A stretch of DNA of 64,000 nt, from positions 62,001 to 126,000 of the forward strand of contig JAHHDT010000001.1 of NCBI GenBank assembly GCA_019739225.1, given 5' to 3'. This document shows positions 35,164 to 45,990 of this stretch, in pieces. This stretch comes from Aquamicrobium sp. (GTDB lineage: Bacteria; Pseudomonadota; Alphaproteobacteria; Rhizobiales; Rhizobiaceae). How positions within the stretch are numbered: position 1 is the stretch's first letter; each line of letters starts with the position of its first letter. A program made the translations under genes and the position numbers. Under the pieces are notes generated by a model. That model saw only the letters and a program-made list of their open reading frames with translations. It did no database searches and was not told the DNA's origin.

Positions 35164-37245
35164 ATGGCTAGACTGAAGGTAGACGGCAAAGAGATCGAGG
35201 TTCCCGATCACTACACGCTGTTGCAGGCGGCGGAAGAGGCGGGCGCGGAAGTGCCGCGCTTCTGCTTCCACGAGCGGCTGTCGATCGCCGGCAACTGCCG
35301 CATGTGTCTCGTCGAGGTGAAGGGCGGGCCGCCGAAGCCGGCAGCCTCCTGCGCCATGGGCGTGCGCGACCTGCGCCCTGGCCCGAACGGCGAGCCGCCG
35401 GAAGTCTTCACCAACACGCCGATGGTCAAGAAGGCCCGCGAAGGCGTGATGGAGTTCCTGCTCATCAACCATCCGCTCGACTGCCCGATCTGCGACCAGG
35501 GCGGCGAATGCGACCTGCAGGACCAGGCGATGGCGTTCGGCGTCGACGCCTCGCGCTACCACGAGAACAAGCGCGCGGTCGAAGACAAGTACATCGGACC
35601 GCTGGTCAAGACGATCATGACGCGCTGCATCCACTGCACGCGTTGTGTGAGGTTCACGACGGAAGTCGCTGGAATCTCCGAGCTGGGGCTGATCGGCCGT
35701 GGCGAGGATGCCGAGATCACGACCTATCTCGAGCAGGCCATGACCTCCGAGCTGCAGGGCAACGTGATCGACCTGTGCCCGGTCGGCGCGCTGACCTCCA
35801 AGCCCTATGCCTTCCAGGCGCGGCCGTGGGAGCTGACCAAGACCGAATCCATCGACGTGATGGACGCCGTCGGTTCGGCGATCCGGGTAGATACGCGCGG
35901 CCGTGAAGTGATGCGCATCATGCCGCGCGTCAACGAGCAGGTGAACGAGGAGTGGATCTCTGACAAGACCCGCTTCATCTGGGACGGGCTGCGCTCGCAG
36001 CGCCTGGACCGGCCCTACATCCGCAGGGATGGCCGCCTGCAGCCGGCAAGCTGGCCGGAAGCCTTTGCGGCGATCAGGGACGCGGTGTCGAAGACCTCCG
36101 GCGACAGGATCGGCGCGATCGCCGGCGATCTGGCGACCGTCGAGGAAATGTACGCGCTGAAGCTGCTGATGGGCTCGCTCGGCTCGGCGAATATCGACTG
36201 CCGCCAGGACGGTGCCGCGCTTGACCCGGCAGCCGGCCGCTCGAGCTACATCTTTAACCCGACGATCGACGGCATCGAGGCCGCCGACGCCGTGCTCATC
36301 ATCGGCGCCAATCCTCGCTTCGAGGCCTCGGTGCTCAACACGCGCATCCGCAAGCGCTGGCGCGCTGGCGATCTGCCGGTTGGCGTGATCGGCGATGTCG
36401 GCGACCTGCGCTACGACTACGAGATGCTGGGCGCAGGTTCCGAAACGCTTGCCCAGCTCGCCGACGGCTCGATCAAGTTCCTCTCGGTGCTGAAGAAGGC
36501 GAAGCGCCCGCTCATCATCGTCGGCCAGGGTGCGTTGGCGCGTTCCGACGGCGCTTCGGTGCTGTCGCTGGCAGCGAAGATCGCAACCGACGTTCAGGCA
36601 GTGTCCGATGATTGGAACGGCTTTGCTGTGCTCCACACGGCTGCCGCGCGCGTTGGCGGGCTCGACCTCGGCTTCGTGCCGGGCGAGGGCGGCAAGGACG
36701 CCTCCGCCATGATGGGCGCGCTCGACGTGCTGTTCCTGCTCGGCGCCGACGAGTTCGACATGAACGCGATCGGCAATGCCTTCACCGTCTATGTGGGCAG
36801 CCACGGCGATGCCGGCGCACACCGCGCCGACGTGATCCTGCCGGGCGCGACATACACGGAGAAGTCGGGCACCTATGTGAACGTCGAAGGCCGCGTGCAG
36901 ATGACGAACCGCGCCGGCTTCGCGCCCGGCGACGCCAAGGAAGACTGGGCGATCCTGCGTGCGCTTTCCGACGTGCTGGGCCACAAGCTGCCCTTCGATT
37001 CGCTGCCGCAGCTTCGCGCGAAGCTCTACGAGGACTTCCCGCATTTCGCGGGCATCGACGAGATCGCGGCCGGCGCGCCGGGCGAGATCGCGGCACTCGT
37101 GAAGAAGCCCGGAAGGCTTTCCAAGACGCCGTTTGCGTCGCCGGTGAAAGACTTCTATCTGACGAACCCGATCGCCCGGGCCTCGGCCGTCATGGCCGAA
37201 TGCTCGGCTTTGGCGAAGGGTGGCTTCAAGCAGGCGGCCGAGTAG
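35164..37245 (+). CDS. nuoG: NADH-quinone oxidoreductase subunit G
   Basis: A 693-residue 75-kDa subunit carrying clusters N1b, N4 and N5. The ferredoxin-like start has [15 protein letters not shown]; then come [20 protein letters not shown] (His/Cys ligands) and [10 protein letters not shown]. The C-terminal molybdopterin-oxidoreductase-like domain is the shortened mitochondrial/alphaproteobacterial form, about 200 residues smaller than E. coli NuoG. The ATG follows gagg in gttgaggcgat. It is 69 bases after the accessory gene and 12 before nuoH. Confidence 0.97.
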   Translation: MARLKVDGKEIEVPDHYTLLQAAEEAGAEVPRFCFHERLSIAGNCRMCLVEVKGGPPKPAASCAMGVRDLRPGPNGEPPEVFTNTPMVKKAREGVMEFLLINHPLDCPICDQGGECDLQDQAMAFGVDASRYHENKRAVEDKYIGPLVKTIMTRCIHCTRCVRFTTEVAGISELGLIGRGEDAEITTYLEQAMTSELQGNVIDLCPVGALTSKPYAFQARPWELTKTESIDVMDAVGSAIRVDTRGREVMRIMPRVNEQVNEEWISDKTRFIWDGLRSQRLDRPYIRRDGRLQPASWPEAFAAIRDAVSKTSGDRIGAIAGDLATVEEMYALKLLMGSLGSANIDCRQDGAALDPAAGRSSYIFNPTIDGIEAADAVLIIGANPRFEASVLNTRIRKRWRAGDLPVGVIGDVGDLRYDYEMLGAGSETLAQLADGSIKFLSVLKKAKRPLIIVGQGALARSDGASVLSLAAKIATDVQAVSDDWNGFAVLHTAAARVGGLDLGFVPGEGGKDASAMMGALDVLFLLGADEFDMNAIGNAFTVYVGSHGDAGAHRADVILPGATYTEKSGTYVNVEGRVQMTNRAGFAPGDAKEDWAILRALSDVLGHKLPFDSLPQLRAKLYEDFPHFAGIDEIAAGAPGEIAALVKKPGRLSKTPFASPVKDFYLTNPIARASAVMAECSALAKGGFKQAAE

Positions 37246-37257
37246 GGGCGGGGACTG

Positions 37258-38307
37258 ATGGAATCCTTTTTCGCATATTACGTGCTGCCGGCACTCATCA
37301 TCCTGGGCAAGTCGGTCCTGCTGATCGTCGTCCTGCTGATCCTTGTCGCCTATCTGCTTTACGCGGACCGCAAGATCTGGGCGGCGGTGCAGCTTCGCCG
37401 CGGCCCCAACGTGGTCGGTCCGTGGGGCCTGCTGCAGGCCTTCGCCGACCTTTTGAAGTTCGTCTTCAAGGAGCCGGTAATCCCGTCAGGTGCCAACAAG
37501 GGCGTTTTCCTGCTCGCGCCGCTGGTCTCGGCGGTGCTGGCGATCTCGGCCTGGGCGGTGATCCCCGTCTCCGAGGGCTGGGCGATCGCGACGGTCAATA
37601 TCGGCATCCTCTACGTCTTCGCCATCTCGTCACTCGAGGTCTATGGCGTCATCATGGGCGGCTGGGCGTCGAACTCGAAATATCCGTTCCTGGGCGCGCT
37701 GCGCTCGGCCGCGCAGATGGTGTCTTATGAAGTCTCGATCGGCTTCGTCATCGTCACCGTTCTTTTGTGCGTGGGTTCGCTGAACCTGACCGACATCGTG
37801 CTTGCGCAGCGCGACGGCCTAGGCACCACCATCGGGCTGCCCAACTCGTTCCTCGACTGGCACTGGCTGGCGCTGTTCCCGATGTTCGTCATCTTCTTCA
37901 TCTCGGCGCTGGCCGAGACGAACCGCCCGCCCTTCGACCTCGTGGAGGCCGAGTCGGAACTCGTCGCCGGCCACATGATCGAATATTCGTCGACGCCGTT
38001 CCTGCTGTTCTTCCTCGGCGAATACGTCGCCATCGTGCTGATGTGCGCGCTGGCCACGATCCTGTTCCTGGGAGGCTGGCTGCCGCCGTTCGATTTCGCG
38101 CCGTTCACCTGGGTTCCGGGCGTCATCTGGTTCGTGCTCAAGGTGTGCATGATGTTCTTCATGTTCGCGATGGTGAAGGCATTCGTGCCGCGCTACCGCT
38201 ACGACCAGCTCATGCGCCTTGGCTGGAAGGTGTTCCTGCCTATCTCCCTGTTCATGGTCGTCGCGACCGCCACGTTCCTCAAGGTCTGGGAGCTGATGGT
38301 CGCATGA
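37258..38307 (+). CDS. nuoH: NADH-quinone oxidoreductase subunit H
   Basis: A 349-residue membrane subunit (ND1) that joins the hydrophilic arm and membrane arm and lines the quinone channel. Eight to nine helices; the conserved acidic loop [19 protein letters not shown] is intact, as is the [20 protein letters not shown] segment. The stop overlaps the ATG of the next small gene by four bases (ATGA). Confidence 0.97.
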   Translation: MESFFAYYVLPALIILGKSVLLIVVLLILVAYLLYADRKIWAAVQLRRGPNVVGPWGLLQAFADLLKFVFKEPVIPSGANKGVFLLAPLVSAVLAISAWAVIPVSEGWAIATVNIGILYVFAISSLEVYGVIMGGWASNSKYPFLGALRSAAQMVSYEVSIGFVIVTVLLCVGSLNLTDIVLAQRDGLGTTIGLPNSFLDWHWLALFPMFVIFFISALAETNRPPFDLVEAESELVAGHMIEYSSTPFLLFFLGEYVAIVLMCALATILFLGGWLPPFDFAPFTWVPGVIWFVLKVCMMFFMFAMVKAFVPRYRYDQLMRLGWKVFLPISLFMVVATATFLKVWELMVA

Positions 38308-38495
38308 GCGCGAGCCTGACAGGCGCCTTCATCGGACTGCTGCTCGGCGTGGCGAGCATGATCTTCATGCGCGTGCTTGCCGGCAGGGTCGAGCTTCCCG
38401 AGACGAAGCGCGCGCTCACCGTTTCCGGCATCGTCCAGATCGTGCTGCTGCCGATCGTGGGCTGGTTCGCCGGCTCTCTTTTTGCTGGAGAATAG
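38304..38495 (+). CDS. 63-residue two-helix membrane protein between nuoH and nuoI
   Basis: A short protein (start [20 protein letters not shown]) with two predicted membrane helices (about 5-27 and 39-60) joined by a charged loop, [20 protein letters not shown]. The ATG overlaps the nuoH stop (ATGA) and its stop lies three bases before the nuoI ATG, so it is translated as part of complex I synthesis. It resembles no canonical subunit; it could be an assembly factor or supernumerary membrane subunit. Coding status is supported by the tight junctions and helix pattern rather than by family recognition. Confidence 0.68.
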   Translation: MSASLTGAFIGLLLGVASMIFMRVLAGRVELPETKRALTVSGIVQIVLLPIVGWFAGSLFAGE

Positions 38496-38498
38496 GAA

Positions 38499-38990
38499 AT
38501 GTCCGCTCTCGCACAAGCCGCCAAATCGCTGCTCCTGGCCGAGTTCGTCGGGGCCTTCTTCCTCTCGATGCGGCAGTTCTTCGCGCCCAAGGCGACGCTG
38601 AACTATCCCAACGAGAAGGGGCCGGTCTCGGCGCGTTTCCGTGGCGAGCACGCGCTGCGCCGCTATCCCAACGGCGAGGAACGCTGCATCGCCTGCAAGC
38701 TCTGTGAGGCGATCTGCCCGGCGCAGGCGATCACCATTGAGGCCGGGCCGCGCCGCAACGACGGCACGCGCCGCACGGTGCGCTACGATATCGACATGGT
38801 GAAGTGCATCTATTGCGGTTTCTGCCAGGAAGCCTGCCCGGTCGACGCCATCGTCGAGGGGCCGAACTTCGAGTTCGCGACGGAGACGCGCGAGGAACTT
38901 TACTACGACAAGGACAAGCTGCTCGCCAATGGCGACCGCTGGGAGCGCGAGATCGCGCGCAATCTGGAAGTGGATGCGCCCTATCGATAG
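38499..38990 (+). CDS. nuoI: NADH-quinone oxidoreductase subunit I
   Basis: A 163-residue ferredoxin-like subunit (TYKY) with two [4Fe-4S] clusters N6a and N6b. The two ligand sets are [18 protein letters not shown] and [17 protein letters not shown]. The N-terminal amphipathic helix ([17 protein letters not shown]) attaches it to the membrane. The ATG follows ggagaatagga. It is followed by a 125-base non-coding gap before nuoJ, the largest gap in the operon. Confidence 0.97.
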   Translation: MSALAQAAKSLLLAEFVGAFFLSMRQFFAPKATLNYPNEKGPVSARFRGEHALRRYPNGEERCIACKLCEAICPAQAITIEAGPRRNDGTRRTVRYDIDMVKCIYCGFCQEACPVDAIVEGPNFEFATETREELYYDKDKLLANGDRWEREIARNLEVDAPYR

Positions 38991-39115
38991 GGCGTCACGA
39001 GTGGACGCGCCGGGGCGGCTCGTCTAAGAGACACGCGGATTCGCGGCCCGGAGGCGGGCGCGGCCGGAGAGGGGCAGGGCGCTACGCCCGCTCTTGAAAG
39101 GAACCGGGGGAACCC

Positions 39116-39736
39116 ATGCTGACAGGACTCGAGGCGATATTCTTTTATCTGTTCGCCTTCATCGCGGTCGCGGCGGCCTTCATGGTCATCTCGGCCCGCA
39201 ACCCCGTGCACTCCGTGCTCTACCTGATCCTGACGTTCTTCAACGCGGCAGCGCTCTTCCTGCTGACGGGCGCGGAGTTCCTCGCCGTCATCCTGCTGGT
39301 CGTCTATGTCGGCGCGGTGGCCGTGCTGTTCCTGTTCGTGGTCATGATGCTGGACGTCGATTTCGTCGAGCTTAAGCAGGGCGCCCTGCAATATGCGCCG
39401 GTGGGCGCCATGGTCGGCCTCATCCTCGCTGCCGAGCTGATCATCGTGCTGGGCGGCTACACCTTTACGCCGGAACTGGCGAGCGAGATCGCGCGGCCGA
39501 TACCCGCGCTTGCCGAGCGGCACAACACCGCCGCGCTCGGCGACATTCTCTACACGGATTACATCTACTTCTTCCAGATCGCGGGTCTCGTGCTGCTGGT
39601 CGCCATGATCGGCGCCATCGTGCTGACCCTGCGCCACAAGCCGGGCGTCAAGCGCCAGGACATCGGCGCGCAGGTGCGGCGCACGCCACAGACCTCGATC
39701 GAGGTCAAGAAGGTCGAGACGGGCAAGGGACTCTGA
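39116..39736 (+). CDS. nuoJ: NADH-quinone oxidoreductase subunit J
   Basis: A 206-residue membrane subunit (ND6) with five helices, containing the conserved [20 protein letters not shown] segment with its pi-bulge helix. The start follows aaaggaaccggggg. The C-terminal tail is basic. It restarts the operon after a 125-base gap, which could hold an internal promoter although none was recognised. Confidence 0.97.
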   Translation: MLTGLEAIFFYLFAFIAVAAAFMVISARNPVHSVLYLILTFFNAAALFLLTGAEFLAVILLVVYVGAVAVLFLFVVMMLDVDFVELKQGALQYAPVGAMVGLILAAELIIVLGGYTFTPELASEIARPIPALAERHNTAALGDILYTDYIYFFQIAGLVLLVAMIGAIVLTLRHKPGVKRQDIGAQVRRTPQTSIEVKKVETGKGL

Positions 39737-39741
39737 GTGTC

Positions 39742-40050
39742 ATGGAAGTCGGCATCGCACACTTTCTCACCGTATCGGCAATCCTGTTCACGCTCGGCGT
39801 GTTCGGCATCTTCCTGAACAGGAAGAACGTCATCGTCATCCTGATGTCGATCGAGCTGATCCTGCTCGCGGTGAACATCAACTTCGTAGCCTTCTCGGCA
39901 GCGCTCGGCGACCTCGTCGGACAGGTCTTCGCGCTGTTCGTGCTGACGGTGGCCGCGGCCGAGGCCGCGATCGGGCTTGCAATTCTCGTCGTCTTCTTCC
40001 GCAACCGCGGTTCGATCGCCGTCGAAGACGTCAACATGATGAAGGGCTGA
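39742..40050 (+). CDS. nuoK: NADH-quinone oxidoreductase subunit K
   Basis: A 102-residue membrane subunit (ND4L) with three helices. The conserved glutamates for proton transfer are present in [18 protein letters not shown] and in the last helix ([19 protein letters not shown]). It begins five bases after the nuoJ stop and ends seven bases before nuoL. Confidence 0.97.
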   Translation: MEVGIAHFLTVSAILFTLGVFGIFLNRKNVIVILMSIELILLAVNINFVAFSAALGDLVGQVFALFVLTVAAAEAAIGLAILVVFFRNRGSIAVEDVNMMKG

Positions 40051-40057
40051 GCGGATC

Positions 40058-42040
40058 ATGTATCACGCGATCGTCTTCCTTCCGCTTCTCGGCTTCCTGA
40101 TCGCCGGCCTGTTCGGCCGGTCGATCGGCGCGAAGGCGTCGGAATATATCACCTCAGGCTTCCTCATCATTGCGGCCGCGCTGTCGTGGCTGGCCTTCTT
40201 CACCGTCGGTTTCGGCGACGGCGAGGCGTTCACCGTGCCGGTGCTGCGCTTCATCCAGTCGGGCGCGCTCGACGTTTCCTGGGCGCTGCGCATCGATACG
40301 CTCACGGTCGTCATGCTGGTCGTGGTCAACACGGTCTCGGCGCTCGTGCACGTCTATTCGATCGGCTACATGCATCACGACCCGCACCGGCCGCGCTTCT
40401 TCGCCTATCTGTCGCTGTTCACCTTCGCCATGCTGATGCTGGTGACGGCCGACAACCTGGTGCAGATGTTCTTCGGCTGGGAGGGCGTGGGTCTCGCCTC
40501 TTACCTGCTGATCGGTTTCTGGTTCAAGAAGCCGTCGGCGAATGCCGCAGCCATCAAGGCCTTCGTGGTCAACCGCGTCGGCGATTTCGGCTTCCTTCTC
40601 GGCCTGTTCGGCGTGTTCGTGCTGTTCGGCTCGGTCAATTTCGACACGATCTTCGCAAGTGCGGCCGCGGTCGCCGAGAACCCGGACGCTTCCGGTGAAG
40701 CGATCTTCACGTTCCTCGGCTGGTCGCTGACGCAGGGCGGCGCGCTGACGGCGATCTGCCTGCTGCTGTTCATGGGCGCCATGGGCAAGTCGGCGCAGGT
40801 GCCGCTGCACACCTGGCTGCCGGACGCGATGGAAGGCCCGACGCCGGTCTCCGCGCTCATCCATGCCGCCACCATGGTGACGGCCGGCGTGTTCATGCTG
40901 GCACGGCTTTCGCCGATCTTCGAACTGTCTCATGCGGCACTGATGTTCGTGACCTTCATCGGCGCCTTCACCGCCTTCTTCGCGGCGACGGTTGGCCTCG
41001 TGCAGAACGACATCAAGCGCGTCATCGCCTATTCGACCTGCTCTCAGCTCGGCTACATGTTCGTCGCGCTCGGCATGGGCTTCTACTCGGCGGCGATCTT
41101 CCACCTGTTCACGCACGCCTTCTTCAAGGCGCTGCTGTTCCTGGGGTCCGGTTCGGTCATCCACGCCGTTTCCGACGAGCAGGACATGCGCAAGATGGGC
41201 GGGCTGCGCAAGCTGATCCCGACCACCTACTGGATGATGGTCATAGGCACGCTGGCGCTCACCGGCGTCGGCATTCCGCTTACGGTCATCGGCACGGCCG
41301 GCTTCTTCTCCAAGGACGCGATCATCGAGGGCGCATTCGCAGGACACAGCGGGCTGGCGGGCTTCGCCTTCACCCTGCTGGTGGTGGCGGCCGTCTTCAC
41401 CAGCTTCTATTCCTGGCGGCTGATCTTCATGACGTTCCACGGCAAGCCGCGGGCGTCGTCGGAGGTGATGCACCACGTGCATGAATCGCCGCCCGTCATG
41501 CTGGTGCCGCTCTTCATTCTGGCTGTCGGGGCGCTTTTCGCCGGTATCGTTTTCCACGACTGGTTCATCGGTCATCATCACGACGAGTTCTGGAAGGGCG
41601 CGCTGTTCATCCTGCCGGACAACCACATCCTGCACGAGTTCCACGACGTGCCGCTGTGGGTGAAGCTGGCGCCGCTGGTCGCCATGATCGTCGGCTTCGT
41701 GACCGCCTACCGCTTCTACATCCAGTCGCCGGACGCACCGCGGCAGCTCGCCGAACGCCACCAGGGGCTCTATCAGTTCCTGCTCAACAAGTGGTACTTC
41801 GACGAGCTTTACGACTTCCTGTTCGTCAGGCCCGCCAAGCGTCTCGGCCACTTCCTGTGGAAGAAGGGCGACGGGGCCGTCATCGACGGGCTGGGGCCTG
41901 ACGGTGTCGCCGCCAGGGTCGTCGACATCACAGACCGCGTCGTCAAACTGCAGACCGGCTATCTCTATCACTACGCATTCGCAATGCTCATCGGCGTCGC
42001 TGCCCTCGTGACGTGGATGATGCTCGGGGGTTCCTTCTGA
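40058..42040 (+). CDS. nuoL: NADH-quinone oxidoreductase subunit L
   Basis: A 660-residue antiporter-like subunit (ND5) at the distal end of the membrane arm, ending in the long lateral helix and last anchor helix. Key proton-path text: [18 protein letters not shown] and [21 protein letters not shown] are intact, with [15 protein letters not shown] following. The stop overlaps the ATG of nuoM (TGATG). Confidence 0.97.
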   Translation: MYHAIVFLPLLGFLIAGLFGRSIGAKASEYITSGFLIIAAALSWLAFFTVGFGDGEAFTVPVLRFIQSGALDVSWALRIDTLTVVMLVVVNTVSALVHVYSIGYMHHDPHRPRFFAYLSLFTFAMLMLVTADNLVQMFFGWEGVGLASYLLIGFWFKKPSANAAAIKAFVVNRVGDFGFLLGLFGVFVLFGSVNFDTIFASAAAVAENPDASGEAIFTFLGWSLTQGGALTAICLLLFMGAMGKSAQVPLHTWLPDAMEGPTPVSALIHAATMVTAGVFMLARLSPIFELSHAALMFVTFIGAFTAFFAATVGLVQNDIKRVIAYSTCSQLGYMFVALGMGFYSAAIFHLFTHAFFKALLFLGSGSVIHAVSDEQDMRKMGGLRKLIPTTYWMMVIGTLALTGVGIPLTVIGTAGFFSKDAIIEGAFAGHSGLAGFAFTLLVVAAVFTSFYSWRLIFMTFHGKPRASSEVMHHVHESPPVMLVPLFILAVGALFAGIVFHDWFIGHHHDEFWKGALFILPDNHILHEFHDVPLWVKLAPLVAMIVGFVTAYRFYIQSPDAPRQLAERHQGLYQFLLNKWYFDELYDFLFVRPAKRLGHFLWKKGDGAVIDGLGPDGVAARVVDITDRVVKLQTGYLYHYAFAMLIGVAALVTWMMLGGSF

Positions 42041-43545
42041 TGACCGACTGGCCGATTCTCTCCACGGTCACCTTCCTGCCGCTCGTCGGCGTGTTCCTGA
42101 TCCTGCTGATCAGGGACGAGGGCGCCGCCGCACGTCGCAACATCCGCAACGTGGCGCTGCTGACGACCGTGTTCACGTTCGTGCTGTCGCTGTTCATCTG
42201 GGCGGGCTTCGACAACGGCTATGCCGGCTTCCAGATGGTGGAGAAGGTGGAGTGGCTGGGCTCCGGCATCTCCTACCACATGGGCGTCGACGGCATCTCG
42301 ATGCTGTTCGTCATCCTGACGACATTCCTGATGCCGCTGTGTATCCTTGCGTCGTGGGAAGCGATCGAGAACCGCGTCAAGGAATACATGATCGCGTTCC
42401 TGATCCTGGAAACGCTGATGATTGGCGTGTTCTGCGCGCTCGACCTAGTGCTGTTCTACGTCTTCTTCGAAGCCGGCCTGATCCCGATGTTCATCATCAT
42501 CGGCGTGTGGGGCGGCAAGCGGCGCGTCTACGCGTCGTTCAAGTTCTTCCTCTACACGCTGCTCGGCTCGGTGCTGATGCTGCTCGCCATCATGGCGATG
42601 TTCTGGCAGGCCGGCACGACCGACATCCCGACGCTGCTGACGCATGATTTCCCGGCCAGCATGCAGACATGGCTATGGCTGGCCTTCTTCGCCTCCTTCG
42701 CGGTGAAGATGCCGATGTGGCCGGTGCATACGTGGCTCCCCGACGCGCACGTGGAGGCGCCGACGGCCGGTTCGGTGATCCTGGCCGGCATCCTTCTGAA
42801 GATGGGCGGCTACGGCTTCCTGCGCTTCTCGCTGCCGATGTTCCCGGACGCCTCGCTCTACTTCCAGCCGTTTGTGTTCACGCTGTCGGTCGTCGCCATC
42901 ATCTACACCTCGCTGGTGGCGCTGATGCAGGAAGACATCAAGAAGCTCATCGCCTATTCGTCGGTCGCCCATATGGGCTACGTGACCATGGGCATCTTCG
43001 CGATGAACGCCGAAGGCATCCAGGGCGGCATCTTCCAGATGCTGTCGCATGGTCTGGTTTCGGGTGCGCTGTTCCTGTGCGTGGGTGTGGTTTACGACCG
43101 GATGCACACCCGTGAGATCAACGCCTATGGCGGCCTCGTCAACAACATGCCGAAATACGCCGTCGCGTTCCTGATCTTCACCATGGCCAATGTCGGCCTG
43201 CCGGGCACCTCCGGCTTCGTCGGCGAGTTCCTGACGCTGCTGGGCGTGTTCCGCGTGAACACCTGGGTCGCGCTGTTCGCGGCGACCGGCGTGATCCTGT
43301 CGGCTGCCTACGCGCTGTGGCTCTACCGCCGCGTCGTGTTCGGCGCGCTGACGAAGGAAAGCCTGAAGGGCCTGCTCGACCTCTCGACGCGCGAGAAGGT
43401 CATCATCTATCCGCTGGTGTTCTTCGTCATCCTCTTCGGTGTCTACCCAGCACCCGTCCTCGACGTGACGGCCGCATCGGTCGACGCGCTTGTCAACAAT
43501 GTAACGCTGTCGATCGAGGCCACCCAGGCCGCGACGCTGCGCTAG
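42040..43545 (+). CDS. nuoM: NADH-quinone oxidoreductase subunit M
   Basis: A 501-residue antiporter-like subunit (ND4) with 14 helices. Conserved proton-channel segments include [20 protein letters not shown] (essential Glu) and [20 protein letters not shown] (essential Lys). The start at 42040 overlaps the nuoL stop; nuoN begins 18 bases after its stop. Confidence 0.97.
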   Translation: MTDWPILSTVTFLPLVGVFLILLIRDEGAAARRNIRNVALLTTVFTFVLSLFIWAGFDNGYAGFQMVEKVEWLGSGISYHMGVDGISMLFVILTTFLMPLCILASWEAIENRVKEYMIAFLILETLMIGVFCALDLVLFYVFFEAGLIPMFIIIGVWGGKRRVYASFKFFLYTLLGSVLMLLAIMAMFWQAGTTDIPTLLTHDFPASMQTWLWLAFFASFAVKMPMWPVHTWLPDAHVEAPTAGSVILAGILLKMGGYGFLRFSLPMFPDASLYFQPFVFTLSVVAIIYTSLVALMQEDIKKLIAYSSVAHMGYVTMGIFAMNAEGIQGGIFQMLSHGLVSGALFLCVGVVYDRMHTREINAYGGLVNNMPKYAVAFLIFTMANVGLPGTSGFVGEFLTLLGVFRVNTWVALFAATGVILSAAYALWLYRRVVFGALTKESLKGLLDLSTREKVIIYPLVFFVILFGVYPAPVLDVTAASVDALVNNVTLSIEATQAATLR

Positions 43546-43563
43546 GAAGCCGGAACGGACATC

Positions 43564-45000
43564 ATGACGGCAGAACTCTCCACAAGCCTCACTCTCGCGA
43601 CGCCGGAACTCATCCTGGCCGTGGGTGCGATGGTGCTGCTGATGATCGGCGTCTTCTCCGGCGAGCGCGCGAATACCACCGTGACCGGGCTTGCCATCGC
43701 ATTGCTGATCGGTGCCGGCGGCTGGATGCTGGTCTTCACCGGCGACGGCGAGGCCTTCGGCGGCGCATTCGTCAGCGATCCGTTCGCGCGCTTCATGAAG
43801 ATGCTGACGCTGATCGGTTCGGTGCTCACGCTCATCATGTCTGTCGGCTTCGCCCGCGAGGAGAAGTTCGACAAGTTCGAATATCCGGTGCTGATCGTTC
43901 TGGCGACGCTTGGCATGCTGCTGATGGTTTCTGCCAACGACATGATCGCGCTCTATCTCGGCCTCGAGCTGCAGTCGCTGGCGCTCTACGTGATCGCCGC
44001 CATCAACCGCGACAATCTCCGCTCCACCGAGGCTGGCCTGAAATATTTCGTCCTCGGCGCGCTGTCGTCGGGCATGCTGCTCTACGGCATCAGCCTTGTT
44101 TACGGCTACACGGGCAACACCGGCTTCGAGGCGATCGCGTCGGCGCTGAGCGGCGGCGAACGCCAGCTCGGGCTCGTGTTCGGTCTCGTCTTCGTGCTTG
44201 CCGGCCTTGCCTTCAAGATCTCGGCCGTGCCGTTCCACATGTGGACGCCGGACGTCTATGAAGGTGCGCCGACACCGGTGACGGCGTTCTTCGCCGCCGC
44301 ACCCAAGATGGCGGCGATGGCGCTGCTGGTGCGCGTGACCGTCGGCGCGTTCGAGCCGGTCGCGGCAGACTGGCGCCAGATCATCGTCTTCGTGTCGATC
44401 GCGTCGATGGTTCTCGGCGCATTCGCGGCGATCGGTCAGACCAACATCAAGCGCCTGATGGCCTATTCCTCCATCGCCCATATGGGCTTCGCGCTGGTGG
44501 GGCTTGCAGCAAACACCCAGGCCGGCGTGCGTGGCGTCGCGCTCTACATGCTGATCTATCTGATCATGACGCTCGGCACCTTCGCATTCATCCTCGCCAT
44601 GCGGCGCGAGGAGGGGAATGTGGAGCGCATCGACGACCTTTCGGGTCTCGCCTCGACCAACACGGTGATGGCGACGATCCTCACCATCCTGATGTTCTCT
44701 CTCGCAGGCATTCCGCCGCTCGCCGGGTTCTGGGGCAAGTGGTACGTGTTCCTGGCGGCCATCGACGCCGAGCTTTACCCGCTTGCCGTCATCGGCGTGC
44801 TCGCCTCTGTGGTGGGCGCCTACTACTACCTGCGCATCATCAAGATCATGTGGTTCGACCAGCCGGCCGGCGGCTTCCTGCCGATGGCGGGTGAGCTACG
44901 GCTCGTGCTTGGCCTCTCCGGCGTGCTGGTGCTGTTCTACGCCGTCGTCGGCGGGCCGTTCGAACGCATGGCCGAGGCTGCTGCGGCAACCTTCTTCTGA
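43564..45000 (+). CDS. nuoN: NADH-quinone oxidoreductase subunit N
   Basis: A 478-residue antiporter-like subunit (ND2) with 14 helices. Markers: [39 protein letters not shown] and [19 protein letters not shown]. It is the last nuo gene. Immediately downstream is a hairpin-containing repeat (45018-45141) that may also serve as the operon terminator, then birA in the same direction. Confidence 0.97.
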   Translation: MTAELSTSLTLATPELILAVGAMVLLMIGVFSGERANTTVTGLAIALLIGAGGWMLVFTGDGEAFGGAFVSDPFARFMKMLTLIGSVLTLIMSVGFAREEKFDKFEYPVLIVLATLGMLLMVSANDMIALYLGLELQSLALYVIAAINRDNLRSTEAGLKYFVLGALSSGMLLYGISLVYGYTGNTGFEAIASALSGGERQLGLVFGLVFVLAGLAFKISAVPFHMWTPDVYEGAPTPVTAFFAAAPKMAAMALLVRVTVGAFEPVAADWRQIIVFVSIASMVLGAFAAIGQTNIKRLMAYSSIAHMGFALVGLAANTQAGVRGVALYMLIYLIMTLGTFAFILAMRREEGNVERIDDLSGLASTNTVMATILTILMFSLAGIPPLAGFWGKWYVFLAAIDAELYPLAVIGVLASVVGAYYYLRIIKIMWFDQPAGGFLPMAGELRLVLGLSGVLVLFYAVVGGPFERMAEAAAATFF

Positions 45001-45017
45001 TGGCCGCGACCTTTCTT

Positions 45018-45141
45018 CCTTCTCCCCGTTTACGGGGAGAAGGTGGCCCGAAGGGCCGGATGAGGGGCAGAGCCAACGATTCAAGGTTCGCGCCGCCCCT
45101 CATCTGCCTACCGGCATCTTCTCCCCGTAAACGGGGAGAAG
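45018..45141. repeat. composite palindromic intergenic element downstream of nuoN
   Basis: Two near-identical hairpins, ttctccccgt-N2-acggggagaa, face each other at 45020-45041 and 45118-45139, and the inner parts gatgaggggc / gcccctcatc are inverted. Modules are shared with the element at 17387-17562. The first hairpin may end nuo transcription. Confidence 0.78.
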
Positions 45142-45153
45142 AGAGCTAGTCGC

Positions 45154-45972
45154 ATGGGCTTCGTACTTGCTCCAACCGCCATTGCCGCAGGCTACCGCCT
45201 CGAAGCCTTCGACACCGTCAGCTCGACCAACGCCGTGGCGCTCGAACGCGCGCGCGGCGGGGACGAGGGCAAGCTGTGGCTCGTCTCGAAGCGGCAGGAC
45301 GCGGGCAGGGGGCGGCGCGGCCGTGCCTGGGAGACGCCGGAAGGCAACTTGGCGGCAACGCTTCTTCTCGTGCCCGGCTTCGACATCAGGGCCGCCGCAA
45401 CGCTTGGCTTCGTGGCCGGTCTCGCGCTGGCGGATGCGCTGGCGGCGGTGATCCCCGGCCGTGGAGTGAGCGTCGGCGTCGATGGCGGCAAGCCGATCGG
45501 CGGCGGGCGTTTCGAGCTCAAATGGCCCAACGACGTGCTGGCGGATGGAGCCAAGCTGTCCGGCATCCTGCTTGAATCGGCGATGCTGGACGAAAACCGC
45601 TTCGCGCTCGCCATAGGCATCGGCGTGAATGTCGTTGCACATCCGCAGGACGTGCCCTATCCGGCGACGTCGCTGGCGGCACTCGGTGCGACCTGCGATG
45701 CCGAAACGCTGTTCGTTGCGTTGTCGGATGCATGGGTCGACAATGCGCGAATCTGGGACGAGGGCAGGGGGCTCGCCGCGATCCGCGAGCGATGGCTGAA
45801 ACGCGCCGCCGGGCTTGGTTCGCCCGTGGCGGTGAGAATGGAAGGGCGCGTGGTGCGCGGCATCTTCGAAACGATCGACGAGCAGTGTCGCTTCGTCATT
45901 CGCGACGAGGAGGGCAACGTCACCACTATCGCCGCCGGCGACGTGCATTTCGGCGCGGTCGCCTCGGCCTGA
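45154..45972 (+). CDS. birA: biotin--[acetyl-CoA-carboxylase] ligase, monofunctional (no DNA-binding domain)
   Basis: A 272-residue enzyme that activates biotin with ATP and attaches it to the biotin carboxyl carrier protein. The biotinyl-AMP loop QDAGRGRRGRAWETPEGN is near residue 50, the catalytic KWPNDVLADGAKLSGIL near residue 125, and a C-terminal SH3-like domain ends GDVHFGAV. The N-terminal helix-turn-helix of E. coli BirA is absent, so it cannot be a repressor in the same way. Its position after nuoN and before rnj is the usual rhizobial order. Confidence 0.95.
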   Translation: MGFVLAPTAIAAGYRLEAFDTVSSTNAVALERARGGDEGKLWLVSKRQDAGRGRRGRAWETPEGNLAATLLLVPGFDIRAAATLGFVAGLALADALAAVIPGRGVSVGVDGGKPIGGGRFELKWPNDVLADGAKLSGILLESAMLDENRFALAIGIGVNVVAHPQDVPYPATSLAALGATCDAETLFVALSDAWVDNARIWDEGRGLAAIRERWLKRAAGLGSPVAVRMEGRVVRGIFETIDEQCRFVIRDEEGNVTTIAAGDVHFGAVASA

Positions 45973-45990
45973 AACGGAAAGGAAGCGGCG

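Noticed and set aside
34387-37044. 885-codon minus-strand open frame opposite nuoG
   Set aside because: Antisense to a fully conserved nuoG; the translation has a His/Arg/Ala bias and no recognisable domain.
40154-41971. 605-codon minus-strand open frame opposite nuoL
   Set aside because: Shadow of the conserved nuoL frame; the composition (His, Arg, Asp, Gln rich) is that of an antisense frame.
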